From contig CAJNDT010000328.1 of assembly GCA_905221615.1 (NCBI GenBank), positions 62,001 through 126,000 on the forward strand: a stretch of DNA of 64,000 bases, given 5' to 3'. Below the pieces are notes generated by a model that saw only the letters and a program-made list of their open reading frames with translations, searched no databases and had not been told where the DNA came from. This document shows, in pieces, positions 10,387 through 21,652 of this stretch (within the stretch, counting starts at the first letter, position 1; each line of letters opens with the position of its first letter). Source of the DNA: Symbiodinium sp. CCMP2592. Lineage: Eukaryota > Sar > Dinophyceae > Suessiales > Symbiodiniaceae. A program made the translations under genes and the position numbers.

Positions 10387-12426
10387 CAGAAGCAACACAA
10401 GTAGACACGAGCAGACGGAGGATGAAGAAAAGGAGAAATGCCAGAAGCCACAACTCGAAGCAAGCACTGGCGATTCTTTGCCCGTCTTCGGACGAGCCCA
10501 CAGTCCACTTTGAACCCCAAACAGTAACTCGGGTAACGTCCTAAGCAAAACACTCTGAATACCCCACCCAAAACTCTGAAACAGCCCAAACAGTAACCGT
10601 ATGGCCCCTTTTGGCACCCTTCTAGTTCCCTAAGCCTTGAACCATAAATGCAAAACCCCCCTCAACCCTCAAGCCCTACACCCTAAACCCTAAACCTCTA
10701 AACCCTCAAACCTGAACCCTGAAACCCTAAACCCCTAAACCCTCAAACCTGTACATCGGATCTTGGTCCAAGTCTTCCGGGTCCCAGTTGATAAGGTGCT
10801 CCATGACATAAGAAGAGCCTGGGCTAACGGCTTCGGGTTTAGGGTTTACGATTTAGGGTGTAGGGTTTAGGGCTTACGGGTGCTCCATGACTCCATGACA
10901 TACAAAGAGCTTTGCTGCTTTAGGGTTTTGGGTTTGGGGTTTAGGTTTGGGGCTGTTGGGTTTGTAAGGCTTAATAAATTGTACCTCTCTAGCTTGTAGG
11001 GGTTGCTAGAGGCTTTGGGTCTGACGGCTTAAGAATCTAAACTGTTGGGGCATTACACTCAACAAAAAGCCCTAACCCCAAGCCCTTAACCCTAAATCCT
11101 AAACCTTAAAAACCCAGAACCCGCTGTGGGGGCCCAGAAGCAGCGAAAGGGAAAAACCAGCGCGGCCAGCTGTATGTCCTGTGCTCAAGTGTTGGGAGTT
11201 CAGGACTGCAATATGTAAGTCAGAACTCAAAGTATAAGTACTGAGGATAACTATGATCCTGCATGTATTAAATCCTAAACGCTAAACCCTAACGTCCACT
11301 CATCCTCTAACTGCGATCTGGGCAGTCAGGCGCCCTTAGACCTTTAAGAGTCAGCGTTTAGGATCAACGCTTGAGGTTTGAGGGATAAGAGTTAGGGTTT
11401 AGGGGCTAGGGTTTAGGGTATAGGGGTTTAGGATCGAGGCTTGGGATTCACAGGCGAGTGGGACCCAAAGCTTTCTGTGCTCAACTGCAGAAACTTTGGA
11501 AGCGTTACTATGTAGGTTTGAGGGCTCCTATGAAAGCTCCCATAAAGGTCTTTCTTGCGTGTAGGATTCCCATTCCGGTTCCGATATCGGTTCCTTTAAC
11601 GGGAGCCCTTGAAGGAGCCCTCAAACCCCAAACCCTGAACTCCCCATAGGTTCCTTAAAGGAACGCTTGAACCCTAAACTCCTACCGACTCCCATCAAGT
11701 CCCTAGAAGAAGTCCTGCAAACGCTGTGCGAGCTTGAGCTTCTTCTCCCCAGTGGACGCATCGATGCGCTCTTTGAGGAAGCTTTCCACCTTCGCTAAAT
11801 GGGTGCAGGGTTTAAGACTTTAAGGTTGTTTTTGAGCTCCCTTTTCCAGTCGCCTGAACGGATCCCGGGAGGCCAAAAAGGCCAGGAAACGGTATAGGGT
11901 GAAAGGTTTAGGGTTTAGGTTTTAGGGGCTTAGTGCTATTCAAGCCCCTACACCCCTAAACCCTAAAACCCCTTAACTCCCGGCCCCTAAAGACCATGAC
12001 ATAATGGGGCCTTTATCATTAGAATAGGGTTAAGGGTTCATGGTTCAGAGTCTAGGCTTGTTGAAGTGGTTTGCCAGCGGCATGCCAGAGATCCGGGTTG
12101 GGAGAGCTTTGGGTTTTGGGGCTTTGGGGTTTTTAGGGCTCAAGGTATTGGGTTTAGGGTATAGGGCTTTAGGGTTTAGGGTTTTGGGGTGCATTTTACA
12201 AGTGTTGTAAGGTGGAACTCCTAAGGAACACTATTAGTCTTCGTAATTCTTCAGGCTCCTACAGTAGCCCGTCATGCTCTTGGGCGTTCGGTTTAGGCCC
12301 TGCTTCGAACCCAAAGGTCTAAACCCCCTAGAACCCTAACACCCTAAGCCCTAAACCCTGAACACCCTAAACAAAAACCTAACATCCTAATCCCTAAGCC
12401 CTAAGCCCTAAACCCGAACCCCCCCC

Positions 12427-12427
<1 letters not shown>

Positions 12428-12470
<43 letters not shown>
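12428..12470. repeat. Poly(A) and (AT)n tract
   Basis: A run of A is followed by about 17 AT units, then TAATAATAC-type triplets to about 12525. Confidence 0.9.
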
Positions 12471-12472
<2 letters not shown>

Positions 12473-13394
12473 ATAATACAAATACTAATACTAATACTAA
12501 TAATAGTAAAAATAATAATAATACACCCAAAAAAACAAAAAAAAACTAAAAAAAACTAAGCAACACAACAACAGAAAGACTGAAACCACTGGGCCGAGCC
12601 ACGTTCTTCGAGGTGATGGCCCGGAACTTCTCCTCAGGTCGTCGCATTTCAGGTTTAGGGTTTGGGGTTTAGGGCTTTGGGCTTGGGGTTTGGGGCTTGG
12701 GGGTTTGGGGTGCAGGGTTTAGGGGTTTAGCACTCTGAACATCCACCGGAACACCCAACCCTTCGGGTGGGGTTTCAGGTTCGGGTTCGGGTGACGCTCG
12801 TTCTGGCTTTTGTCGCCCCCTGCTGCTTGAAAAAGTCTGGTGACTTAGGCTTCCCTGGACTAGGGTTTCGAGTCGCAGTGTTCCACGATTTAGGGTTTGG
12901 GGGTTTAGGGTCGTTCCTTCTATTGCTGGTGATGTTCTAAATTTGCTTGCAGACCTTAGCATGTTCTGTTCATGGTATAGTATAAAAAAAACAAAACTCC
13001 GGTATACTATCTTTAGTAAACCATAACTCTAACCTTCCAGTCTTGCTTGCATACATGCTGTGACTGTTCCTATTGCTGCCCATGACCAGGGACTGACAAC
13101 CCAGAAACCAGTAGCTCTGGGTCAGGCGGTTTAGGGCTTTAGGGTTTAGGGTTTAAGCTCGGGCTTAGGGTTTAGGGTTTAGGCTCTCGGCTAGGGTTGA
13201 GGGTTAAGGTTTAGGAATACACCTGAAAAAGGTTTAAAGTTCCCTCGCAGTCTCAGGAATAATCCTTAACCACGTGCTTTGGGGGACTTCTAAACCCCGA
13301 CAAAGCCTATCACTAAAGCATCAACAACCATTCTTAGATCCCTGGAACTCCCTGTCAAAAGCATTCAACAGCCAAGGTGTGCTGGGCACTTTGG

Positions 13395-13482
13395 TAATGC
13401 ACGGGCCTTATTATTAGAATACGGTTTTGCCGGATACTAAAATCAGAATAAGGCACCCCCAAAATGAGAGTGGTAATGATCA
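13395..13482. mobile_element. Family M element, copy 2 (degenerate)
   Basis: GGGCCTTATTATTAGAATA at the left and GCACCCCCAAAATGAGAGTGG at the right. Confidence 0.45.
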
Positions 13483-14290
13483 AGTGCCCTACCTTCTAGA
13501 GCCCTTCTAGAGCCCTTATGATATCCCTTATAGATCCCCTTTAAACGACCCTTTAAAGATTGAGGCTCCTACAGTAACTCGAAGGACACTGCCGCCGTGC
13601 GTCCATCGCAGGCGCGGCCACGGCCACATCCTCGAGCACTGCACCGGCAATAGACCTGTGCAAGGGTCAGGGGTTTGGGTTTAGGGGTTGAGGGTTTAGG
13701 GTTTACCGTTTGGGGTTTGGGATTGGGGATGTAGGGCGTCAGGGTGGGATTTAGAGCTTTTGGGTTTTGGGCATTTCTGCCTTGAGGCTTGGGGTTCCTG
13801 ATGTTCTGAAACTCGCCTTGCGAAATGCAGGAGTGCAGCCTTAAACTCAGGGAATGCTCAATTGCGCCTGAACCCTAAACCCGAAAAACCGTACACTGAA
13901 GTTCGCTTCAAAGAGTCTTTTGGGGTCCTCGCGACCCCTAAACCCAAACCCCTAACCTCTAAACCCTAAACCCATAAACCCTCAACCCCTAAACCCTAAA
14001 CTCTAAACCCTAAACCCTAAACCCCTGAACCCCTAACCAAAGTGAGGGGTCGCTTCCGTCGAGCGACAGTTCCCGAACGCTTGGCCGAGGGCCTGACAGC
14101 CCAAGCGCCCATGCGAAAAGAGAGACGGAAAGGTGAGGGTAAAGCCTCACTGTCTGTCCTGGACAGGCCAACGAAACTGCACTTTCTTACGACAACGTCC
14201 GTATTCCATAAAGGGATGGCCGTATCCAGACCTCCTTTAGCATAGCTCAAGATCTACCCCAAACCCGGAACCATTTGCTCTGGTGGTGGT

Positions 14291-14430
14291 TTTTCCGGGA
14301 CACTTGTACCGGCTTTCCCGGACAAGTGTCTCGGGCTCCCCCCGGGACGCCCCAGGACCGGAGTCCCAGGCCCTCCCCGGGACGCCCCGGGACCCCCCCG
14401 GGACACTGTCCCGGGGCCGCCCCGGGACGC
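14291..14430. repeat. CCGGGAC/GGGACGCC-rich palindromic tract
   Basis: CCCCGGGACGCCCC, CCCCGGGACCCCCC and GACACTGTCCCGGGG recur within 140 bases together with partly facing GGGACACTTGT and GGACAAGTGTC. The tract can form strong hairpins and lies just inside the left edge of the island. Confidence 0.7.
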
Positions 14431-15199
14431 CAATTTAGGATATTGGAGTGACTGCACGTTTTCGTTTTCTTGCTTTTGTTGGGTTTTGCTTCATTTTTCA
14501 AAAACTCACGCGGGCACCGACAGCCGCAGCGGGCTTCCAACACCAGCTCCGCTCGCTTTTTTTGTGCGCTCCGGGTGGCCGCCTTTCGCGGTCATTAGTG
14601 ACTGCTATATAAAAAACAATTTTGGATTCTGGCCCCTGGGCCCTCCCAGCGGAAATGGCGTCACTTTTCACCCCTGCGCCCGTTTTTTGGCTATCTACTT
14701 TTGGCTCGTCCTTGCTATTTTTTGCTTTCCCTTTACGGTTGGGACGCAGTCTCCCTACAAAACCTTCTGCGGTTAGTCACCTACATGTTTCTGCGTAAAT
14801 CGGTTTGGGTTTTTGCCTTAGGACTTTAGTGCCTGCCGCACAAGGTTTTGGACGAACAAAAAATTCACTTATTTTCTTCGCCTCTGGGCTGCACCTATCC
14901 ATACCCTGACATGTCTCGAGGTCACTTGCGCGTGGTCATACGTGTGTGCACTTCCTGACACTGTGCTGGGCTGAACTGAGGTGCGCTTCCGTCCAAGGCA
15001 AAGACACGGCGCTGAACGGAGGTGCGCTTCCGTCCAAGGCAACGAAACATGGCCTGTGCCACTGCTTGCTTCTGAGCGGTGTGCCATGGCCTTTCTTGCA
15101 CGCTTCCACGCCAAGACCCGTGGATGCTGCCCTTTTCGGCTCAGTGCTTCCTTTCTTTGTTCCTGCGCCGCTACGCGTCCGCACACTCTTGGAGTGACA

Positions 15200-17300
15200 T
15201 TCATGGCTGGAGGTCCGCGTAAAACTAAGACCGCCAAGAAACCCAGTATGTCCGGCGGCAAGGGGGGGAGCAAGAGCGGGGCCAACATCCCCAAGTACAT
15301 GTACTTCCCGAAACACGCCCTGGCTCCGTATCCAAATGAGTGCGGCAATCCCTCGCTCCTCTGCCAGAGCAGCCATGCCGAAGTCGACTTCCTGCAGACC
15401 CAACAATATCGGCACGCTGCTGCCCACTGCAGACATCCAGACTTGACCTACAGCGGCGATGTTGACATCACGTTCCCTCGCCCGCCGGGCCTCGTCCAGA
15501 ATGGGGCGCTTCGCTAGCTGCTCCATGTCCTTGCGAAGAGCCTCGCGGGCCTGCGCGACGGAGAACTTCCGTCAAAGGCACCATGTTGGCGCTTCGAACC
15601 TTTACATACGTGCTGCTGCACGTGGCCTCTGCCTTCTCCTTCGCCGCGCGCGCCTTCTTATTTTGTTTGTCTCGCCAGTCCGCTTTGCGGGCTTTATCCT
15701 TGGAGCGGATGTCCTCCAGCTTGGCCTTCGCCTTAGCTTTGGCCTCCGCACCAGTCGGACTCAAGCTCGGATGTCTGCGGCTCGCACTGCCCGCCTCTGC
15801 CGAGCCCTCCGACACTGCTCCCTTGAGCGTTGTCCGGGCCGACTTCTTGTTCGCGTTCTCGTTTCTTTTCTTGGAGCGTCGGGCCTGGCTGTGCCCACCC
15901 CAACGCACACATGCAAAGCGTCCACGAGCGCACGCACGCTGCACTTGAATTTTGTTGCTGCCTCGAGGGCCTTTTTGGCTTTGGCCGCTTCCTCCTCTCT
16001 CCGCTGCTTCTCTTTCCTTGCGGTGGCCTTTGCCCGGGCCTCGCGCGCCTTTGCCTCCTTTCGCTCCGCTTTGCTCTGAGGCAAGGCTGCACCTTTGCCG
16101 GAGTTGACGCCGGCCTGCCAGCCGCGGGCACGATAACGTGACTGCAGATTGTTTCTCGGACAAAGGCTAAACTCTCAAGATTTCTTGTGGTGGCCTTGCG
16201 CAACTCTGCATGGAAGCTCAGCCACCCGTCGATGAGGCTGCGGAAGGCATGGAGGGCTTCGCCTGCATGTGCCATGTGCAGCATGAGATCGACGCGCATC
16301 TGCACCTGAGACCTAAGGGCTGCACGAGAAGGGAGTAGAGCTCTGCACAAGTGGTGTCCGTCAGTTCTGCCGGATCGAGGCCCGGTGTGATCATGTCGAA
16401 GATGCCTCAGCGAATATATGCCTGTGCCTTTTCTGTCGTCGCGCCATGTAGGCTGCCCGCGTTTCAGCTCCTTTCGAATCTCCCTCCAAGAGATGCCTCA
16501 CAAGGCACGACTCGGTCCGTGTGTCGTGGACGGCACTGCCGGGCAAGCCTCGAAAAGGTGCGGGCGCCGCGGGCGCGGGCGCCTCCTTTGTCTTTCTACC
16601 TTTGCAAACATCACTTGCACTGGCTATCCAACGAACAACAGCGGCCCTGCACTTTTCTGCCCGAGCCCTGGAGGGTGCCCATCGCGCCCTGATCACGTCC
16701 ATCGCTTCTTTGCATGCACGAGACTCAGGACGAGGATTTGCGCAGTGTCTTTTAGACTTCAACAGCGCCGGCGCACTTGGTTGCCAAGGCACTTGCCTCC
16801 CGTGAGCGCGCGCAGAGAGCGTTTTGCGGAGATCCGTGCGTCCTGTCATAAAAAAAATCTGCTGACAACGGCCGCGACCCGAGTCCTCCCGTCAAGCTCC
16901 TGCGCCTCCGCTCTTTCTTCCCGCGCCTCCTCTTCCTGGAAGCACGCCGCGATAGCGGCTTCACTTGCCGGCGCCGTGCCCTCCCAGTCCGTAAACAAGT
17001 CTTTGTGCCTCACATGTGGGACGGTCTCCTTCGCCGTCGCCTTCAGGCCGAGGCCATGTGCTTCCATGGTTGCGTACTGTCACTTGCCAAGCCTCCTTCT
17101 TCGCAGGCCTTGGCCGCGCACGCCTCCGCACTCACATTGGCACCTGACGGTGTCGTGCATTGTTGAGAACATATTTTCCCTGCGCCCCTGCCTGCTTCGC
17201 CCTCGCGTGCTTCCTCCTGCGGGGAATCGAGATCACAAACCGCCGGCCGACATTGCCCCGACCTCCTGCGAAGGCGGGGCCTCGTCCTCCGCTGCCTCAA
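15200..17300 (-). pseudogene. Broken Lys/Glu/Ala-rich coiled-coil coding remnant
   Basis: I do not recognise this gene. On the minus strand, coding-like stretches appear one after another but in different frames. They are an acidic helix (17067-16850, with AACFQEEEAREERAEAQEL); a helical segment (about 16330-16130, QVQMRVDLMLHMAHAGEALH); a Lys/Ala/Glu-rich coiled coil (16084-15960, KAERKEAKAREARAKATARK); another (about 15750-15610, DIRSKDKARKADWRDKQNKK); and EQLAKRPILDEARRARERDV (about 15525-15465). Each is interrupted by stops or frame changes within 100-400 bases. Either introns or frameshifts could explain this, and the many changes make decay likelier. Long plus-strand frames over the same DNA look like GC-driven shadows. 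Confidence 0.4.
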
Positions 17301-18529
17301 GCTATTGGACTTGCTCCCCCTTCTAGGCCTGTGCTGGGCCTACGACTGTGTCTGCAACTACTTCAGTACCTCCGCAGGAGCCTCCTTTCCCTTGTCGCCG
17401 CCGTGTCCGCTGCGGACACCTTCTGCTCTGCCATGTCTGCATAAGTATTTATTCCTGTTGCTTTGGAAGATTGCCAAAGACAAGTAAGTCTAGAGACCTT
17501 GCACGTATGCCTTCCAGTGCGACCACCAGGCCTCGTATCAGCATAGCTCAGTGTCCAGAGAAAGAGCTTCAAGGATCCGAGCATCCGACACAGCAGTAGA
17601 GCCCCCTGCGGCTTCATGCTCGCACCGAGGCGTGGGGTCGGGCTGGGTGTGTGCGAGAGCTTGAGTCAGCTTGAGTGTTTGCGGCTGCGCCCGTCGCGCT
17701 GACTTCGTGCACTTGTAACTTCTAGCGGCCAGCCGGCCGTCGGGATTGTTTCACACCCCCTTCACAATTGAAGAAGAAATCTGAAGGGTCTGGTCCAAAA
17801 CGAAAAGAGACGAATTTGGATGCACCCGAAGAAGAGGAAGGAAAGGGTCTGGATACCCCACGCACACTCAAAGACAAGAAGATGCCGAGAGTGGGTCGTC
17901 AGAGAGATCCCGTGGTTCGGAAAGCTCTTCTGGACTACATCGTCGGTACAGACACGAAGGTTGCCACACCAAAAGTGCGTTTCCTTGCTCTGTCGCTACT
18001 ACTACGACTACAGCAACCACAACTACGACGACGACGAAGAACTCCTGCTAAGCATAGCACTACGTTGCGAGCCCCTCGCCGTTACCTTGCTCGACAGCAA
18101 TGCCCCGGGACTTGGGACCCCGAGAGTAGGTTTACCTCGCAATAGAATCAGAACATGTGCACCAGTTGCCTCCCAGGATTGCATCATTGGCTCGATCCAC
18201 GATTCGCTCAATTTCTTGATTCTTGGACTTCGGGGCCTCCCTGTGCTCTCTTCAAGATGGTTTCGCTGTTCCGGGGCTTTTCGGAGCTTCTCCGAGGACT
18301 CTGCAGCTTTATCTCTGGATAAATCGACGCCTGTACGAGCCCCGGGCCCCTGTCCGTCAACACAACCTTCATATATAACCTTGACCAAAGCATCGGCATG
18401 CAAGGAAAAACAATTGCATAAACCCTAAACCCTAATAGAGTATAGTTTGGGTGGCCGGGGTGGGTTGACAAGCGACGCGAGCGCGCGGCCCGGGGTGCTT
18501 CACACCCGAGCGCGCGCCCTCCTGGGCAC

Positions 18530-18629
18530 ACCCTAAACCCCTAAACCCTAAACCCTAAACCCTAAACCCCTAAACCCTAACCCCTAAACCCCTAAACCCC
18601 TAAACCCTAAACCCCTAAACCCCAAAACC
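18530..18629 (-). repeat. Interstitial telomere-type array, CCCTAAA/CCCCTAAA
   Basis: About 13 units marking the return of telomere-like background after the GC-rich island. Confidence 0.9.
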
Positions 18630-18707
18630 CGAAGCCCGCTTTGAAGGGTCCTCTTGCCGAGGGCTCTTGAGAAAGGCTTAGGGCAACCAGGGCACTGGGC
18701 TTTTGTG

Positions 18708-18784
18708 GTTTAGGGGTTTAGGGGTTTAGGGGTTTAGGGGTTTAGGGTTTAGGGTTTAGGGTTTAAGGTTTAGGGTTTAGGGGC
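18708..18784 (+). repeat. Interstitial telomere-type array, TTTAGGG/TTTAGGGG
   Basis: About ten units, opposite in orientation to the array 80 bases upstream, so C-rich and G-rich arrays face each other around a short unique spacer. Confidence 0.9.
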
Positions 18785-18865
18785 TTGGGGTTCAGGGTTA
18801 GGGGTTTCGGGTTTAGGGTTTAGAGTTTAGAATTTTGTGGTTTAGGGTTTAGGGGCGTCGGGTGT

Positions 18866-18966
18866 GGGTAGTTGTCAAAATTAAGGTACCTTTGTGGGTA
18901 CCCTAAATATTAGGTGCCGTATTCTATTAGGGACCCAAAAAGGGACCATAATTTTGACAACCACCC
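18866..18966. mobile_element. Family E MITE-like element, copy 1
   Basis: GGGTAGTTGTCAAAATTA faces ATTTTGACAACCACCC, 101 bp. Flanks GTGT and GCGT are compatible with a 4-bp duplication bearing one change. The interior has TAGGTGCCGTAT. Confidence 0.85.
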
Positions 18967-19398
18967 GCGTAGTGTTTAAGGGTTTGGGGTTTGGGGTTTA
19001 GGGTTTACGGCTTCGGGTGTAGAGTTTACTGCTTCTGGTTTTCGGTTGAGGTTAAGATTTGGAGCATAGGGCATCGGGTTTAGGTCTCAAGACTCACAAC
19101 CTGTAGGAATGAGGATTCAAGTGCGCTGCTTGCCACCTAGCCACGCGGCAGCCACCTCCCTGATATGCGCTTTGCTGGATTTCGGTGACGTGTGGTGATC
19201 CCCTGCCGGAATCGGTGTGTTCAAGACGTGCGGTTCAGAATTGTAGTTTTACAGTACAGTGCAGTATTTTGAACTTGGTATTATGACCTAAATCCTAGGC
19301 CCTAGACCCTGAACCCATAAACCCCAAACCCAGAAACCCTACTTATTGTAACGATCCTGAAACCCAAGACCTTCAAACCACGCCAAAATTGAGATTTC

Positions 19399-19510
19399 CT
19401 AGGATACCCAGTAACCGAAGAATAAAAAGGCCTCTCTTTTTGGTATTGGGTAACTTTATAAGGAACCTAGGACTACAAAAAGGGAATAAGGGTACTGCTG
19501 GGCATCCTAG
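19399..19510. mobile_element. Family B MITE-like element, copy 2, with TTTC target duplication
   Basis: CTAGGATACCCAGTAACC at the left, CTGGGCATCCTAG at the right, 112 bp. Both flanks read TTTC. Confidence 0.88.
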
Positions 19511-19645
19511 TTTCGGGGCGGCCCTGTGGCTTACAGGGGAAAGTTCGGATCAAATCGCCGCACCCGCTCGGGAAAGCCCTCCGAACCAAGAAAAAAGGCC
19601 CTCAACGAGAAACCCTCAGCCCTCAACACCCCCCAACCCTAAATC

Positions 19646-19757
19646 CTAGGTTCTTCAATAACCCCTTTACAATAAGGGTACCCTTTTCCCTACCATTCGG
19701 TCTGAATAAGGGGACCCTGAAACAAAAAAAGGCAAGAGAGTACTACCCAGGACCTAG
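19646..19757. mobile_element. Family B-prime MITE-like element
   Basis: CTAGGTTCTTCAATAACCCC faces ACTACCCAGGACCTAG. The interior is ACAATAAGGGTACCCTTTTCCC. It shares CTAG termini and length with family B but has a different interior. Confidence 0.7.
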
Positions 19758-20587
19758 AACCCTGTCCCTAATGTAACTCCAAGCCTTCCCCCAGGTCCCC
19801 CAAGCCCCTTAGCACCAGAAGCCTGGCAATCTCAAGCCGAATCATGAAAGTCAGCTTAGGGTTTAGGGTATAAGACCTTCCCCGGTAGCCTACTGCGTCA
19901 AACCCTATTCTCATTACACCAAGGCCCCCTTTTTTTGCCATGAATCCCAGACTTTCAAGGCGCTGAAACCCCTGAAGCCCCTAAAACCAATTCTCAAGAA
20001 ACGATAAACTGCGGAAGAATGACCGCCTAAAACTCCCACCCCTACTGCATCTCCCGAAAGGCCCTTCAAACAAGCATAGAAAAAACGGATGCCTATGATC
20101 TCCGACAACAAGCTGACATTTTGTGAGAACCCAAACATAGCTGGGTGGTCCTCCATGGAAGCCCCGTCCCACCTTGCACGGCTCTTGTCCCTAAGCCCCG
20201 ACCCTGAAACCCAACAACGTTACGCGCTAGTTTAGGGGTGCCTTAATATTTAGACGAGGGTTTGATGAAGAACATATGCAAAGAATCAATCTACTAAGGA
20301 AACCCAAGGAAAAAACGTTGGCAATCGTTAGCACTTTGAGTAATAGCAGTGTAATCTAGTCGTTAAGTAATCGGATCACTATACTATGGCATAGCAACAT
20401 AGTAATACAGAAAAGCCGTAATATAGTAGCATTTGAAACCCTAGCCCTAAACCCAAAGCCGCAAAGTGCCAGAGCTTGCATGCCCCTGTGAAGTCTCTAG
20501 AACGCGCACCCTGAACCCTCACCCCTACAAACTACATCAACCGGCAGATCCGGAGCCATACACACCAAAGCCTCCACCCACAAACTG

Positions 20588-20675
20588 ACCTTTGGTTAGT
20601 AGGGAATGGAAGAATGGGGCACAATTATAACTACTACTATTACTACCATTCTTCCATTCCCTACCAACCAAAGGT
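20588..20675. mobile_element. Family I palindrome, copy 1
   Basis: ACCTTTGGTTAGTAGGGAAT faces ATTCCCTACCAACCAAAGGT, 88 bp, with a near-perfect 30-base stem (continuing GGAAGAATGG). The loop is ACTACTACTATTACTA. Confidence 0.88.
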
Positions 20676-20794
20676 AAGCATGCAAAAATCAACCGACTTG
20701 GGGTCGAAAGCTCGGAAACTTAATTACGTCCTGATAAGACAAAAACCCACAAGAAAACCTGCAGAGCCGTCAAAAAGAAGTCCATAGCACCCTT

Positions 20795-20926
20795 CTTGGA
20801 GGGTCGGGGGACTTAGTAAGCAGGTAGTAAGTAGACTTATAAGTACCCTAAAGGGGACCCTAATTGGGGTTGTGGTACTTATAAGTCCCTAAAACAACCA
20901 GTTGCTAAGTCCCCCGACCCTCCAAG
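20795..20926. mobile_element. Family F MITE-like element, copy 1
   Basis: CTTGGAGGGTCGGGGGACTT faces its inverse ending CCTCCAAG, 132 bp. Subterminal ACTTATAAGTACCC is shared with family G. Flanks are TT on both sides, a possible 2-bp target duplication. The terminal CTTGGA matches the large element at 30352. Confidence 0.85.
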
Positions 20927-21003
20927 TTGATGGGGACCATGCAACAGGATGCTACAGACCTGGCTCCAATGAACCCGCAAAGAACCCTTGTAAAACCCAT
21001 GTC

Positions 21004-21065
21004 CTACTTGTCGGGTAACATGGGGAACTAAAGGTTAACCTTTTTGGTTATATAGGGATTATATA
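21004..21065. repeat. Family O repeat, copy 2 (partial)
   Basis: CTACTTGTCGGGTAACATGG and the following 40 bases match 937-1003 with few changes. The match stops after GGGATTATA. Confidence 0.7.
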
Positions 21066-21569
21066 GGCTAAATGCTCAAAACTTGATGCCTTCAAAACCC
21101 AACAGAACCTTTAAAAGGAAGCCTGTTGAGGACCCTTAGACAGAAACCCTGGAAACGAACCCTTAAGGTGAACTCCTTAGGAACCCTCTACTATACTTAA
21201 AGAAGCCCTGTAAACCCTAAACCTAAACCCCTAAACGAATCTGAATGAGAAACGTCGAATAAAATCCGTAAAGGAGCGCCCTAAACCAAAAAACCCTGAA
21301 AAAGGGAGCCCAAACGGGCAGGACAACCCTCAACCCTAAACCTTAAACCCTTAAGACCCTTAAACCCTTAACCCTTAAAACCCTAAACCCTTAAACCCTT
21401 AGCCCTCAAAACCTTAAACCCTCAGAACCTTAAACCCTCAGCCCTAAACCCCTAGAATCCAAAAAACGCCGGGACACCAGGGAGAAGGTCCCGCCAGCCC
21501 GGTCCGTCAAGGGCGCCGCCACGAGGGCAAGGAGCGCCAGCCGCCGAAGAACAGCCGACCTAGAGCTTC

Positions 21570-21652
21570 GGGTTTAGGGTTTAGGGTTTAGGGTTTGGGG
21601 TTTAGGGTTTAGGGTTTAGGGTTTAGGGTTTAGGGTTTAGGGTTTGGGGTTT
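21570..21652 (+). repeat. Interstitial telomere-type array
   Basis: About 12 TTTAGGG units with two TTTGGGG variants, followed at 21660-21930 by CCTTTAAAGGGATCTATA units. Confidence 0.9.

Larger units (their letters stand above)
1..14040. other. Gene-poor left region: decayed telomere-type repeats and MITE-like palindromes
   Basis: I see no convincing gene here. Open frames are short, and most run through repeats of TTTAGGG/CCCTAAA type or through palindromic elements. The background alternates between C-rich and G-rich telomere-like blocks with many one-base variants (CCCCTAAA, CCCTGAA, TTTGGGG), separated by unique-looking sequence of 50-300 bases. Supportable palindromes, tandem repeats and microsatellites are listed separately. 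Stretches in which I recognise nothing include about 181-296, 421-540, 1375-1480, 2450-2640, 3440-3720, 4660-4920, 6150-6340, 7620-7740, 8040-8270, 8700-9000, 10390-10680, 11100-11400, 11640-11900, 12540-12660, 12950-13130 and 13550-13660. Confidence 0.7.
14041..18430. other. GC-rich island without telomere repeats
   Basis: Composition changes abruptly at both edges. Telomere-type repeats stop near 14038 and resume at 18421. Both strands carry long overlapping open frames, as expected in GC-rich DNA, but coding-like peptide sequence is best on the minus strand (see 15200-17300). A further minus-strand stretch at 18100-18340 reads as a charged helix (DKAAESSEKLRKAPEQRNHL). No intact gene, inverted terminal repeat or known domain was found. 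At 14982-15042 a 20-base unit containing GAGGTGCGCTTCCGTCCAAG is directly duplicated. 17640-17760 shows nothing I recognise. Confidence 0.55.

Noticed and set aside
10294-10617. Minus-strand frame with a long histidine run
   Set aside because: Produced by the GATGAT/GATGAC microsatellite; the rest has no coding character.
14981-16350. Plus-strand frames of up to 206 codons in the GC-rich island
   Set aside because: Cys/Leu/Arg-rich shadows of Lys/Glu/Ala-rich minus-strand stretches, with no start context or domain. One short stretch (MAGGPRKTKTAKKPSMSGGK at 15203) is basic and could be real, but nothing follows it.
17768-18428. Two overlapping plus-strand frames (125 and 202 codons)
   Set aside because: Begin with plausible basic or acidic residues (KKKSEGSGPKRKETNLDAPE) but turn repetitive or hydrophobic. 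The minus strand is as coding-like, so I made no gene call.
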